Below, piece by piece: positions 33,439-45,700 of a DNA stretch of 64,000 nucleotides. The translations under genes were made by a program, and so were the position numbers. This DNA is from Lasiodiplodia sp. COLG20. Lineage: Eukaryota > Ascomycota > Dothideomycetes > Botryosphaeriales > Botryosphaeriaceae. The DNA lies in assembly GCA_009801085.1 (NCBI GenBank), contig VNWV01000001.1, positions 2,480,001 to 2,544,000 on the forward strand, read 5' to 3'. Below the pieces are notes generated by a model. The model was not told the origin of the DNA, made no database searches, and saw only the letters and a program-made list of their open reading frames with translations. Within the stretch, counting starts at the first letter, position 1. The number at the start of each line of letters is the position of its first letter.

Positions 33439-35046
33439 GATACGCAGCTGCTTTTGATTAAATGCTGACGGGCGCTGGATAAACGTGCAGCAAACACGAG
33501 GCAGAGAAATTGCTTGTCATAACGTTTCGCGCCCCATACCAGGTAGCCGTGTGAGTATTGTCGGGGAGCTGGTGGAGTGATATTGATATGTCGATAGACA
33601 ATTGTAGAAAAGGTCAATATCGATAGTTCTGGGGCAGCTTGGTTCTCCGCGCTTAGGTGGATCATTTACGGCCGCGGCTGCGCTTCTGCATGCTGATGAT
33701 GTCTAGGCAGACACGGGAGGATCCGTAGCGTTGAAGTTGAGCGCTGAATGGAGGATGCTTGAGCAGCTAAAGGAACAATTCAATATTGATACGCCGGTAG
33801 AATTGAAGGTGCACCATTCTTGACAATGGCGCAGCCTAAATTGTCCTCAGCTGGACTTGTGGGCGAAGTGGAGGAAGTGCTCGCTGGACAGGTGGGCAGA
33901 AGGATGAGCGCCCGGTGGGGAATGATGAAGAGGATATACGAGCGGTGGACGCCATGTTCCGTCGTCTGCAGCTCTGCAATGGGCGCCTAGGCCGGTCGAG
34001 GCGGCGACTGTTTGCTGTATATTGGGCTGGAAAATGGCACAGGCGAAGCGATATGAAGAAACGGACAGAAAAGTTTGGCGCGAAGGATCTCACTTACTAG
34101 GGCGAGTCGGATGACGGCGTGGGCTTTGTAGCCAAATTAAGCAGCGGGGGTTGGCAGGAAGTAAAGCGGAAATTCGATAGTCGTGGTGACCCTGCAGGCG
34201 GCGGTCTTTACGAGCTGGGAAGGTGTCCTGCTCTGGCGGGCGAACAGGAGCGGCCGGTTGATGCACGGCGGCCTTGGCCCCCCAATCAACAGATGCCCCG
34301 CCGCGTGCGCATTGGAGATGGCAGCGGCAGCCACCGCCATGCGCAACCCTGCCGTGGCGGCGAGAACGGGCACGAGCACGGCGGCGCGGATGCCCCAATT
34401 GAGCCTAAATCGCGACCAAAGAGTGTAACGGCGGGTCGCTAGAGCTGCAGGTCATCGCGAGGCAGCAACCTAGAGGAGGCAGCAGCGATGCGTGAAGACT
34501 GCGGGTGTAGCATTGCGCGCGAAGCGCGTGCAGAGCCGCGAGGGAGGGCGTTTGCGTGGTGTTGCCCGTCCGGTACCCGGCGATGTGCAGGAAGGAAGGC
34601 GGGACGGAAGCGAGCGGCGCAGTTGCTCAACCGCGTCCCTCTAATCATCCTCCTCCGTATCCCACCGCCATCCAGATCCATCGCGTCGCCTGGCCCCAGC
34701 TCCCGCTTGCCGTCATGCCCGTTTCCGCTACCACGCCATGCCGCCCCGTTGCCCTCGTGTTGCGCCTCAGAGCCCTACAGCCCACTTGCACCCCCAAATG
34801 TCGGCTGACTCGATAGACGACAAGCCCTTGGCCAGGGGGAGCATGTCGTTGCTGCATCCCAATTCGGCCCAGGGCTGCGCTGCCGTCAGCGCCGCTTTGC
34901 TGAGAGGTGGAGAGCACCGTTCTGCCTCGCTCGCACAGCGCAGCCTGCTCGTTCCTGGCCTGATACGCTCCTCTTTGGGGCTTAGGATCCATTTCGCCTT
35001 TGCGAGATAGATCCTATCGCCCCAGCTATCAGTTCTGGGCCCGCCG

Positions 35047-35052
35047 TATAAA
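35047..35052 (+). promoter_or_regulatory. TATA box of the glyoxal oxidase gene
   Basis: TATAAA lies 133 bp upstream of the ATG at 35180, on the coding strand and in a GC-rich context, where it stands out. Position and orientation fit a core promoter; no start site data are available. Confidence 0.45.
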
Positions 35053-35179
35053 CACGGCCCCTCCCCGTGCCGCTTCACCCTTCTGGCCAGCTCCTGCACG
35101 CTCATCTACTTCTCGCTTCCCAGCTAGAGCTGCTCGGTTCAAGTCCTTGGCTCCGCTCCAGGGGAGGCAAAACGCAGCA

Positions 35180-38100
35180 ATGGCGCCATCAATGAATGCA
35201 CCTCTAAATTGGGTGCGCTCGTCTGTTCACTTTTTCTTGCTTGCATCGTCGGTACGTGTCCCATGAGTGCTAGTGGATCCCCAGGTTGTGCCTATTTCGG
35301 CTGATGGCTAAATTTGCGGGCGCGTAATACAGTTCTCGACGCTCTTGGCAGATGCACGCTACATTGATGCCGACAAGCGACAAGAAGCTACACCCACTTC
35401 AACTGCTATTTCGACCGCGGCTCCGGCTTGCCCGGGCTCAGACGGCGTCACTTATCAGCTTGCCAGCGGCTCCACTTTCCTCATTGAATGCGGCATCGAC
35501 CGCGTGGCCAATGACCTCAAGACCGTAGACCCTGTTGCCAATTTCGCCGCCTGTATCGCCGCGTGCGACACCACTGCCAATTGCAAAGATGTGTCTTACA
35601 CCGGCGGAGCGACCGGTGGTCCCTGCTACCTGAAGTCTGCTGCCGGTGGCATTTCCACCAACACGGCCGTCTGGGGAGCTAAATTGGTTGCCAAGGGATC
35701 TGCTGCATCCTCGTCGGCCGCCGCATCTTCAACCCCTGGTCCTAGCGGCGGCGCGTCTACTAGCACCAGCGGCTCTGCTTCCAGCTCCACGGCCAGAGCC
35801 CCTTCCGCTAGCGTACCCGCTGGCTGGGAGCTGAAGGGATGCTACGTTGACAGCGTCAATGCCAGGACCATGAACAATCTGCAGCCTGACGATGCCGATC
35901 AAACCGTCGAAAGCTGCGTTAACACGTGCATTGACCTCGGCTACAAGGTTGCAGGTATGGAGTATGGAGTGCAATGGTGTGTATACTGAATTCTTGCATA
36001 TTCTCGTGGCCTAGGGACTAATGTTTTGTAGTTTCTGCGATAATTTCCTCCGCAATGGAGCCACCGAGGCTGATGCTAGCGACTGCAGCATGGCATGTCC
36101 CGGTGATTCGTCGCAGAAGTGCGGTGCTGGCGATAGACTGTCGATCTGGTCCAACGATGACCTGCAGGTTTACCAGCCCCCGGCCGCCCAGAACACTAGT
36201 CTACCAGGTAACTGGGAGTATGTTGGATGTCTTCTGGACAGTGCCGTCGCCCGAACTTTCCCGTATCAACTCATCCTGGAGCAGAACAACACTGCTGAAA
36301 ACTGTCTCAGCCAGTGCTCCGACTATGGCTACGCTCACGGTGGAATGGAATACGGCAACCAATGCTTCTGCGGTGATGCCTCAGATATTGATGCAGCTGG
36401 TGCCACGCTGCAAGATGAATCCGACTGCAACATGGCATGTTCTGGCAACGCTACCTACATCTGCGGCGCTGGAGACCGCATTAGCTACTACAGGTGGAGT
36501 AACGATGATCCGCTCTACGTTTGGCACTATCCGGAGGGCAATGATGCGGGCGAATACTCTCTCCTCATTGGTGGAGTGGTAATTCCGCTTGTTAGCATCC
36601 CTGCCCGTAACGGTAAAGTCGTCTTCGTCGAGAAATTCGGAACTGGCCCGCCAAACAGCACCGGCGCATACGAACTGGACCCTACCCTTGTAGACGATTT
36701 CGACGCTGCCTGGAGGACGATGCATGTCAAGACCGATGTATTCTGTTCCGGTGGAGTCACTCTCCCGGATAGAGCAGGTCGTCTGCTCAACGTGGGTGGA
36801 TGGTCTGCGGATTCTCTGGAAGGCGTCCGTTTGTACTGGCCGGACGGTGTTCCTGGCACACCCGGCACCAATGACTGGGAGGAAAACGTTCAAGAGCTTT
36901 CTTTGCAAGTTGGACGCTGGTATCCATCGGCAATGGTTATGGCGAACGGCTCTGTCTTGGTCGTTGGTGGCGAAGATGGTTCCAATGGCCCACCCGTCCC
37001 GAACATGGAAGTTCTCCCTAGACCCGCAGGTGGCCATCTTGTGGATGCCGACTACCTTCGCCGCACAGACCCTTACAGCACTTACCCGTTCCTCGCTGTC
37101 CTGCCCAGCGGTGGTATCTTCATTTCGTATTACAACGAGGCCCGCATCTTGGACGAAAACTCCCTCACCACGACCAAGGAGCTTCCCAACATCCCTGGCG
37201 CAGTGAACAATTTCCTTGGTGGCCGCACTTATCCCTTCGAAGGCACTGCTGTTCTCTTCCCTCAGCATGCTCCTTACACTGACCCCTTGAGGGTGCTCAT
37301 CTGTGGTGGTTCTGCCCCTGGACAAGCGCCCGGCCTTGACAACTGCGTCCACATGACTCCGGATGCCCCAGAGGATGGCTGGACCATTGAGCGTATGGTG
37401 AGTAGATCTTACAATGTTCTGTAAGACTTGTTCGTTGATACTAATTACCATACAGCCGAGCAAGCGTGTCATTTCTTGTATGACTGCCCTGCCTGATGGA
37501 ACCTACCTGATCCTCAATGGCGCCTTGAGGGGTGAGGCTGGCTTCGGTCTCGCAACCGGGCCTAACCTCAACGCTGTCCTCTATGACCCTTCAAAGCCAC
37601 TCCACCAGCGCTTCAGTGTCATGGCCAACACGACCGTCGCCCGCATGTACCACAGCGAAGCTACCCTCATGGACGATGGTCGTGTCGTCGTCTCCGGTTC
37701 TGACCCGCAGGACGAGCGCTACCCGCAGGAATACCGCGTCGAAGTCTTCACGCCTCCCTACGTCCTCTCCGGCGCTGCCCGGCCAACATTCACCGTCTCC
37801 TCGAACGATTGGGCCTACGGCGATACTGTGACCTTTACGCTCACCAGCGCCACCACCGGCAACATCCGTGTCTCCTTGCTCGGTGCCGTCACTTCGACCC
37901 ACGGCAACAGCATGGGCCAGCGCACCATCTTCCCCGCGGTATCTTGCAGCGGCACTACCTGCACCGTGACGGCTCCGCCCGGCAAGTACGTCTGCCCGCC
38001 CGGTTGGTTCCAGGTGTTCGTCCTCGACGGCCCCACGCCCAGCCACGCCACGTGGGTGCGTATCGGTGGCGACCCGGCCCAGCTTGGTAATTGGCCGGCG

Positions 38101-38199
38101 TACGATGATTTTACGACGCCCGGTTTGGGCGCGGTGCTGCCGACGACGGCCAATGCGGCAGAGAGCAGGATTGCGTCGAATGCGACGAGGAGGGGTTGA
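35180..38199 (+). CDS. Secreted WSC-domain glyoxal oxidase (copper radical oxidase, AA5_1)
   Basis: Four exons (35180-35251, 35333-35976, 36032-37397, 37456-38199) give 941 residues. The signal peptide spans about 1-31 and is split by the first intron; DKR after it suggests Kex2 processing. An apple/PAN-like domain at about 45-125 and a Ser/Thr linker precede two WSC domains at about 187-275 ([15 protein letters not shown]) and 299-385 ([28 protein letters not shown]). The oxidase part has the expected copper-radical residues: FCSGG cysteine, RMYHSEA (Tyr-His pair) and THGNSMGQR histidine. It ends in the C-terminal beta domain. Such enzymes oxidise aldehydes or alpha-hydroxycarbonyls and release hydrogen peroxide, feeding extracellular peroxidases. 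WSC domains likely hold it on wall or plant glycans. Family call is firm; substrate unknown. Confidence 0.93.
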
Positions 38200-38612
38200 A
38201 GGAAGGGCTGTGCATGCTATTCGCCAGTTCATGAGGGAGACATATAAGAAGATACTTACGCCTTATGGTAATTTTTATTCGTTCGTACATATGACATACA
38301 CCCCATATATCATATTTTTCTGTGTCATACAGTCTTTTCTTCTGGAGCTGCTGTGAGTGAACACTATATAGCAATCACTACGCAAGACGAGCATATGGTG
38401 GTAATTTTGCAATGCATGGAATCTGATGGTTTGAGAGTAAGTCAATGTCAATTTTCACAACATCACTTGTTTAGCGTATCTTTAAATGGCATAGAAAGAC
38501 GATATTCTCTTCTATCTAGCTACACTACTTCTCCTTCTCCTCGATGCGCACAAGCGCCGCACCTATGTCGGGCGGTGAAGTGGCAGAGTACGTAAGGGTA
38601 AGTACTAACCCT
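38200..38612. other. Short intergenic region
   Basis: It carries the 3' flank of the glyoxal oxidase gene and of the small cysteine-rich gene, which are convergent. AT-rich; nothing else seen. Confidence 0.5.
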
Positions 38613-38771
38613 CTAGGATGATTTCTTGCTCAAGATCAACTGGAACAAATTCATCAAGCGCTGGCCGATCCAGGTGCAGCAGCCACTAGTGGTGTGACCG
38701 CAGTTGCTGCAGCTGTAGTACGTGTCAGCCGAGTTGTCGGCGCCACACTGGCAGCATTCAACGATAGCCAT
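38613..38771 (-). CDS. Small cysteine-rich, zinc-ribbon-like protein (52 aa)
   Basis: A single frame from ATG at 38771 to TAG at 38613 encodes 52 residues, below usual gene-finding cut-offs. Seven cysteines and one histidine fall within residues 6-32: C6, C7, C9, C21, C24, H26, C31, C32. The spacing, CxC then CxxCxH then CC, resembles the small fungal zinc-binding proteins with a CCxCG...CxxCxH..C core. The C-terminal 18 residues form a likely helix rich in Leu and Lys (QRLMNLFQLILSKKSS). The start has A at -3. There is no signal peptide. It sits convergent to the oxidase gene and downstream of the UTP8 3' end, with a strong dyad about 270 bp upstream. Function is unknown; metal binding is inferred from residue pattern only. 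Confidence 0.6.
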   Translation of the reverse strand: MAIVECCQCGADNSADTYYSCSNCGHTTSGCCTWIGQRLMNLFQLILSKKSS

Positions 38772-39372
38772 TCTGCTTGGTGATGGAAGTGTTGTGCTTG
38801 TTTGAAGTTGCTAAGCGCTCGCTGTGAAGAAGGTTACGATCGTGGTGAATCTTCTGGTTTGCTGGTGAGAACTTCAAGGGATTTGCTGCGGATGCTGGTC
38901 GAATTACCAGTTCAAGGTGTGTTTTTATACCGCTCATGCAGCGAGAGCTGTGCATTAACAACATCAGTGGTCTATGTGTTGGACAATAGTGTTGTTATTG
39001 GGAAGCCTTCAAGCACGACACCTTCTCAGAGCAACCTGCTCGAACAATGCTATTGTTCGAGAGGACAAAGAATTTGAGGTTGTTCGGCGCTGGCAGATGA
39101 AAGCCGGGAAGTATTGCACCCTTAAGAGCAAAGCAGCACTGGAAGTCTGGCTTGATGATAAGACGGGTCTCTGTGTAGCAAACTTGTTTACCCGCAGTGC
39201 TTATCGACGTTGTAGCGGATCTTCGCTTCAACGTAATGTTATAAACAAGATCTGCAGAAACACTAGCTCTGTCTCACTTTGTTGAGAGCGCACATCGACA
39301 TCAGAGTGACCAGGTGCGTACGCACGTCTAAATTTTCCAGGGTATCCAACTGTTGCTACAGCCACCAACCAT
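38772..39372. other. Intergenic region with a perfect dyad
   Basis: About 600 bp upstream of the small cysteine-rich gene and downstream of UTP8. It contains a perfect inverted repeat at 39039-39061. Other open frames are short. Confidence 0.5.
39039..39061. repeat. Perfect 10-bp inverted repeat with 3-nt centre
   Basis: The arm CTCGAACAAT (39039-39048) is followed by GCT and then by its exact reverse complement (39052-39061). It could be a hairpin or a binding site for a dimeric regulator. It lies 268 bp upstream of the small cysteine-rich gene and 312 bp past the UTP8 stop. Confidence 0.65.
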
Positions 39373-42292
39373 CTACACATCAATTCTCTCAAAGCTATAC
39401 TTGCCCACCCGCATGCTGATCTTGTGACCGATTTCTCTCTTCGTCAACGGCTTCACCTCTCCGTTCAAGCCCACCTTCGAGTCCTGAACCTTGCCTTCCA
39501 CCTTGAAACCCAGCGGCAAGATCCTCGCCTCGGCGGCGTCTGCCTGCTGAAGCGTGAGCGGCTTACCCTTCTCCTTCACCCGCTTGTCGCTAGGGCCATG
39601 CTGCACGGTCTTCCGCTTCCAGCCGAAGCGCAGGAAGTCGTTCAGCAGGCCCTTCATGAATGCAGCTTCGTGGATGCCTTCGAGCGCAGCAGAGACTTCC
39701 ATGCGTAATGCCTGGATGGTATCAGCCTTGGCGTCATTCCCAGAGGTGAGCCAGCCAGCGGCGCCGATAGCGTCCAGAGCACAGCCAAGCAGGTCGGCGA
39801 TGATGGCGATAGCACGATCGGAGGGATCGCCAAACTCAGCGGAATCGTGTGGGCCGTCTTGCAGGTACGTGTTGATCCAGCCACCCTCGTGGAGCTCTAG
39901 GCGGAGAATGTTGATGAGGAAGATGATCTCCTTATGTGTGAGGGATTTGCGGAGAGTCTGCGAGACAAGGGGAGCGGGGAAAGTGTGGAGCTTCGTCAAT
40001 GCCTCCAGTAGAGAGTGGCTACGGATGAGGATTCCAGAGTCCACGAACGACTCAGCTCGGGCAAGTGCCCATGCTGCAGCATCGGCTTCGGCATCGAACT
40101 CTTTGTCTGCTGACTCTTCATCCCGGCTCTCACTCTGCTCGGGGCGGTTAGTGAGCTGGCCCTTTATCTCAGGGAAAGACTCTGTCTCAAGACTCTTCAC
40201 CAAAGCCTTGATTGCCTGAACGACAAGGTCAACGTCAAGGCCAGGATGGCCCCTCAGAACATCGCAAAGTAGCTGCATTCCGGGGTCGAAGTTGAGGATG
40301 GACGCGATGACATCCGCAGGGGAAATAGTTTGCAGGCCAGTGGACTCTTGACGCATGGCCTGCCTGATCATGTCAGTCGTAAGGAAACCGGTCCAGATAA
40401 GCCATTGGAACGCATTGGGCGGGAAAAATCGTATCCTCAAGGGTGTGTTCGGTAGATCGTGGGCTATTATCTCTCTCTTAGCCGATGAGAAGTCAAAGAC
40501 CTTACTCAAGAGGTAGACAGCCTTGTGACGTTTAGTCTGTAAGTTGATATCCCACGGGGTGTTCGGGAAATCCCACTCCGGGAGAGCTTGGTCATCTTCC
40601 TCATCAATTCCGTTCGTTTTCGGTTCCTCGGCCTTGGGTCCATCGGCCATGTCGACATCCTTGGTTCCGTTGGTCTGCTCTTCTTCTGCGCTCTTTCCTC
40701 TAAGTTGAATGCCAACTTCTTGTGCAAAAGTCTCCTCGAAATTCTTCACATCCTCGTCCTTGATGAACTCATCCAGCTGCTTGCGCGTACGATGCCATGC
40801 TTTACTCGACGTATCGGCAGGATTAAGAAGGCATACTCCAAGCGGATGCGAACCTGTCGAAGGCGCGTCCAGGTTTGCGGGCTTGCGTCCGACACCCTTG
40901 CCAATGGCGTCGATCAAAAGACCACCCCGAACCTTGCTTCTCTTCGAAGAAACCTCCGCACCAACTTGAAGCCCGATGAGCTCGTCGTTTGCCAAGCCAA
41001 CCACAAGGCCGAGCTCAGCTACGTAATGCAGGAGGGCCAGGGGAGATTGCGCGTCCACAAGTACGGGTTGCTTTCGCTTCCTGCTTTGGGATTCTTCGCT
41101 CTTCTCGGACCCAAGAGGCAGGATGGCTTGCACAGAGTTATACTTGACGTCATAGAGGGCGCAAGATGTCGGTGACGCGGCCATGAGAAGGGACGACGAA
41201 ACGCGGACAAAATTTTGGAGAGGTGTACCGGGCACAGTCAATTCAGATTTGAGCTGAGGTACAGTGGTGGAAAAGTCATAAGTGACGATGGAGCCAGAAG
41301 CAAGTTGGTAGAGAAGGCCGGAGGACACATGAAGGGAGTAAGAAGGTTGAGAGTCAGCTTGCGAGTCGATATGCGAGCGAGGGAGGTTGAGTGTGAGAAG
41401 ACTCTGAACGGTGGGCTTGTTGATGGTAATGCCGCCGGTACTCTTGGGGCGAACAGCACAGACGTATAAGCTGCGCCCGTCGGTGAGGAACGACTCCTCA
41501 TCAGCAGGACGCGCAACCAAGCACAATAAAGTTGTTGCAGAGAGGGTTTCAGATTCCGCCTCGCCGGTAGGATCAAGTGCCGCGATAGCATCTTCGCGAC
41601 TCTTGAAGAGCCCGCGCTTTGCCGTAGCTGCGTCTGTGTATACGGAGAACTCGACTGCTTTGTCCGAAGAACCCAATACATTCGTGGACCATTTCACGGT
41701 CTGGAGATTTGCGGAGAGACAGTCAACCTGACCATTCTCAAAGAGGACAAGAATGTCGTGGGTATCCTCGCTAGCACCCTCGGAAGGCTTCAATGGAAGT
41801 GCGTCGATCGAAAATACTTTGCCAGACGAAGGTGGTATGGTGTAAGCAGTCTTATCCGGGTTTCCAGTAGGCGTGGTGTGGATTTCTTCGGAGAAGCAAA
41901 GGATTTGGTGCCGCGAACTGCCGGAGCTTTCCTTGACTGCCGCGTATGTGAATCGTTTTGCCGAACGCTGCTTGTTTGCCTTTAGGTACACGGAGAAAGG
42001 AGGTGCGGTGAATGAGGACTGAGGAGGAAGGGCATAGGAGGTAATCAGGCGTGGTGCTTGGACCTGAAGAAGAAGTTAACATCAGAAAGCACGGCTATGA
42101 CCGGGCTAAGCATACGTCAAAAAGGCTGATCCCGTCTCCGTCGACGCTGACAGCAAGCTCAGACCTCTTTCTCTTCCGGGCGGCGCTCAAGCTGTAAACG
42201 GTGGATGCGAGAGTACGGCCGTTCACGGGATCGATGGGCTTTGGCAGCGACGCCAAGGTGTGTGGGGTTTCCAATTCTTTGCCGGACGACAT
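39373..42292 (-). CDS. UTP8: Utp8, t-UTP subunit of the small-subunit processome
   Basis: Two exons (42292-42116, 42063-39373) give 955 residues. The N-terminus has the recognisable fungal Utp8 pattern LPKPIDPVNGRTLAS, AARKRKRSELAVSVDGDGIS, then RLITSYALPPQS, which begins a beta-propeller-like half. The C-terminal half is helical with acidic insertions at about residues 470-500. The family belongs to the t-UTP complex that binds the 5' end of nascent pre-rRNA in the nucleolus; yeast Utp8 has also been linked to tRNA export. The single 52-nt intron falls after FD and is followed by VQAPRL, restoring the conserved block. The gene is head-to-head with ELG1, 427 bp between starts. Identity rests on the N-terminal signature and overall length. 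Confidence 0.85.
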
Positions 42293-42719
42293 GGCTGGTG
42301 GCCAGAATGCAGAGTCGAGCGGTCAGAGTGTAAGAGGCGGCGAGAGCGCGGAATGGCGCAGTGCTGGTCGTGTCGCAATGCGCGCTTCACAAAAAGTTCT
42401 CGACGGACAGAAAGTTGTCGGAGCTAATTTGTCCGACCGCCGGGGTTGAGCCGGCGCAAGCTGTGGGGCGACGCTCGGACCTGCGCGATTGGCAGGCGCG
42501 TCACTGGCTGTCACCTCGACGCGTTGCGCGCCTGCTCCAAAGTCAGCCCGCAACGCTGCCTTGTCACCCTTTCCACCCCAGCAATTTGCACTTCTCCTGT
42601 GTTCTGCCACTTCTTCTTCTGCCTCAGCGTTTACTTTCTTATTTCTGGGCTCGCGCCCCTCGGTTTCACATTTTGCAATGCGGTAGTGCTCAATGGCATC
42701 CGCAGCTGTGGGGAGTGCC
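42293..42719. promoter_or_regulatory. Shared divergent promoter of UTP8 and ELG1
   Basis: 427 bp separate the two start codons, so both promoters must overlap or abut here. I see no clear TATA box; the segment is GC-rich at the UTP8 side and pyrimidine-rich (plus strand) nearer ELG1, typical of housekeeping promoters. Confidence 0.6.
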
Positions 42720-45700
42720 ATGAACCTACCCAACCAGCAGAACATACACCCTTTCTTCACGAAGCCACACGGTGAGATTTGACAACTACCTCACTGAACA
42801 TCCCCACCTAATATCCTTAAGGTCATCAAGCGCCCAAAAATGCGAACGAACCTGATCCAGCCCCGACCGACGCCGTCCCGCACGACGAGAACCAAGCCAA
42901 CGTAGACGAAGCCCCCAAAAAGTCGCAAGGGAGAGGGCGCCCGTTGGCAACAAGGACCCGTACCACAAAAAGGAAGTCAGATGAACATCATACTGCGCCC
43001 AAGGTGAAACAGGCGTCAATTGCGGCCTTTGCTGGCCTCAAAACGGAAGCTGGCAGTCTTGGAGAGGTGAGCGAGGCCACCTCCCTTGAGGAAGATCCCA
43101 ATATTGGACGGCGAAAGCGGCAAAGGACGGAATCTCCTATACCTGGAATATCTATGCAAAATGCGGTAGAAAATGGCAACGGAGACTTGCGGAAGGACCA
43201 ACCGTCGTGGATAGAACAACTGGAGACTGAGGCTGGAAGAGAACCAGAGAAGGTTGAAGTCAAAGCTTCAAGCCCCAACACTTCTGGCGAACAGCTCAAC
43301 CTGGGAGACTCGGATGTCGTGCCGGCAACCTCCCCTGCGCCTAAGGACGGCGTGAACGAGAGCAAAGGAACGCCCGTGCCTCCATCTTCGCCGCCAGTCG
43401 TACATTCTTCTCCAGCCAAGTCTCAGAGGACTCCCAAGAAAGCCGCCACCAATGGTCCGTCTTCGCCATCAAAGCACTCGCCGCCAAAGAAGATGTTGCG
43501 TCTCAATGCGAAGGGTCGGTTCAGCTCTCCTCCGTCCAAGGAAACGAAAGAAGAAGCGCCCACTTCCACGAATCAAAGAAAAACGCGTAGTCGAGCGAAC
43601 AAAAAAGCGCCGAAACAACTCATTGTCAAGATATCCTACATCACAAATGATGAGCGGGCGGTGCAGATGGCTGAGGATATTGATGAGATTCTTGCTGGCG
43701 CAAAGCGTGCACCAGACCAGAGGGCACCTGTTTCATCGAAAGCCACTGCGCCTCCAAAGACTGCGAAACCGTCTGGACCTCCTAAGCCGACGCACCCTTT
43801 TTTCACTGGCAAAACGCAACATCAAGACATGGCACATGCGGGATCGAATCAAAGTGTTGCAACGAAGCCTGCCACGGCGCCGGAAAGAGTCCCTAGCAGA
43901 CGTGAGACTGCCATTACTCCGGGAAAATTACGAGCGCAAGCCCGTGCTGGGCATGAAGATTCAGAGTTTTCTAACTTTGGCATGTTCGGCGCTTCCACGA
44001 AACCGCGCAAGGTTCTGGGGGGTCCAGACGCCCCTTGGCCTTGGAAAGGTATTACCCGCGTCGGCGGTGAGGCAGATCTCGACGTCTCAATGGAGCTTCC
44101 GTCAAATCTTTCAGACCCATTACCCTTTGAAGAACGTAGGAAGTTTAAAGGGACCGAGTACCAAGTTCCCCGTGCAGAAGCCGTATTGTCACTTGCTACC
44201 CACGAACTACAAATCAGCACCAGCTGGTACGAGGACGCAGAAGTCAACCGCAACAGCGTAGTGCGCTTTCCACAACGTCTACTAAGCACCGGCCCGGAAA
44301 TACAACGCAGAGTCCATTCCGAGATCCTTTCCCTCCGCCAGCATCCTTGCGCCCCTGCAATCCAGGTGGCAGACCAGCTCATATCAGATGGAAAGCTGGA
44401 TCACCCAGCATTGGCCGATCTGTTCGAGAGAATACCAAACGAGCTCACTCCATTTGACAAAGGACATTGCGAAACTCTATCCTGGGCCCAGAAGTATGCA
44501 CCTAAGTGCGCTGCCAACGTTTTAGGATCTTCACCGGAAGTTTCTGCACTGCGTGAGTGGCTCGAGGCGCTCAAGGTGAATTCTGTTGGAGGCGCGTTGA
44601 AGGAATCGGCGGCGAAATCAAAAAGGGGTGGAGCCACGAAACCACCGAAGAAGAAAAGAAAAAAGGATGAACTGGATGATTTTATCATCGATGATGAGAA
44701 TGGCCTAGGTGATTGGGATGAGCTTGACGGCGGAAAGAAACTATCCAACCTAATGCTCCTCACTGGCCCCCATGGGTGTGGAAAGACTGCTACCGTCTTC
44801 GCTGTCGCGAAAGAGTTAGGATTTGAAGTTTTCGAGATAAATCCCGGAAGTCGTCGAAGTGGCAAGGACGTCTTGGAGAAAATAGGCGACATGACGGAAA
44901 ATCATCTGGTCCAACGCCAGGCTCAAGAGCATCCGAACCAAGCAGCGATTGACTCGGACTCTGAACGCCTCACTGACGCCGTTCAGAAAGACATCGAGAG
45001 TGGTCGGCAGAAAAGCATGAGTTCCTTCTTCAAGCCTATGGCTCAAGCACAGGTAAAGCCCAAGGTGGTACAAAAGAAAGAAGTCGCAGCCAAGGCCACA
45101 GAGAAGGAGGCGCAACCAACGCTTATCAAGGCCAAAAAGAGCCAGAAGCAGTCGCTAATCCTCCTAGAAGAGGTCGACGTTCTCTTCGAAGATGATAAGA
45201 ATTTCTGGCAAACAGTTGAGCATCTTGCAGTGCATTCAAGGAGACCTGTCATCATGACATGCACGAATGAGAGCCTGGTTCGCATCAACATAGACTCCTT
45301 GCATGCCAATCTGTACATGTCTCCCGCATCGACAGACTTGGCTACCGACTATTTGCTCTTACTTGCGGCAAAGGAGGGCCATCTACTCTCTCGGCAGACT
45401 GTCTCAAGCCTTTACGAGAGTAAGGGGTACGATCTGAGGGCCACCATTATGGAACTTGACTTTTGGTGCCAAATGGCCGTAGGTGACCGAAAAGGTGGTT
45501 TGGAATGGATGTACCAACGATGGCCCCCTGGAAAGGATGTTGACGAGCACGGCCAAATTCTACGCGTGGCCAGCAAAGACACCTACCAGACGGGCATGGG
45601 CTGGGTCGAGCGTGACGTACTGCTTGACAAGGACCACGTTGGATTCGACAGGGAATACGAACTTACCCTCGAGCTGGTGGAATCCTGGAACATCGAGCCC

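Larger units (their letters stand above)
32040..35179. other. 3.1 kb intergenic region, no gene recognised
   Basis: The interval lies between two plus-strand genes. It includes a 24-nt perfectly alternating pyrimidine-purine stretch at 33415-33438. A 212-codon plus-strand frame (32206-32844) and frames at 34439-35010 have no domain, signal peptide or splice extension. Its right end carries the glyoxal oxidase promoter with a TATA box. Confidence 0.5.

Noticed and set aside
35125..35150. tRNA-like B box (GGTTCAAGTCC)
   Set aside because: The flanking bases do not form a T-stem and there is no A box or acceptor stem at the right distance.
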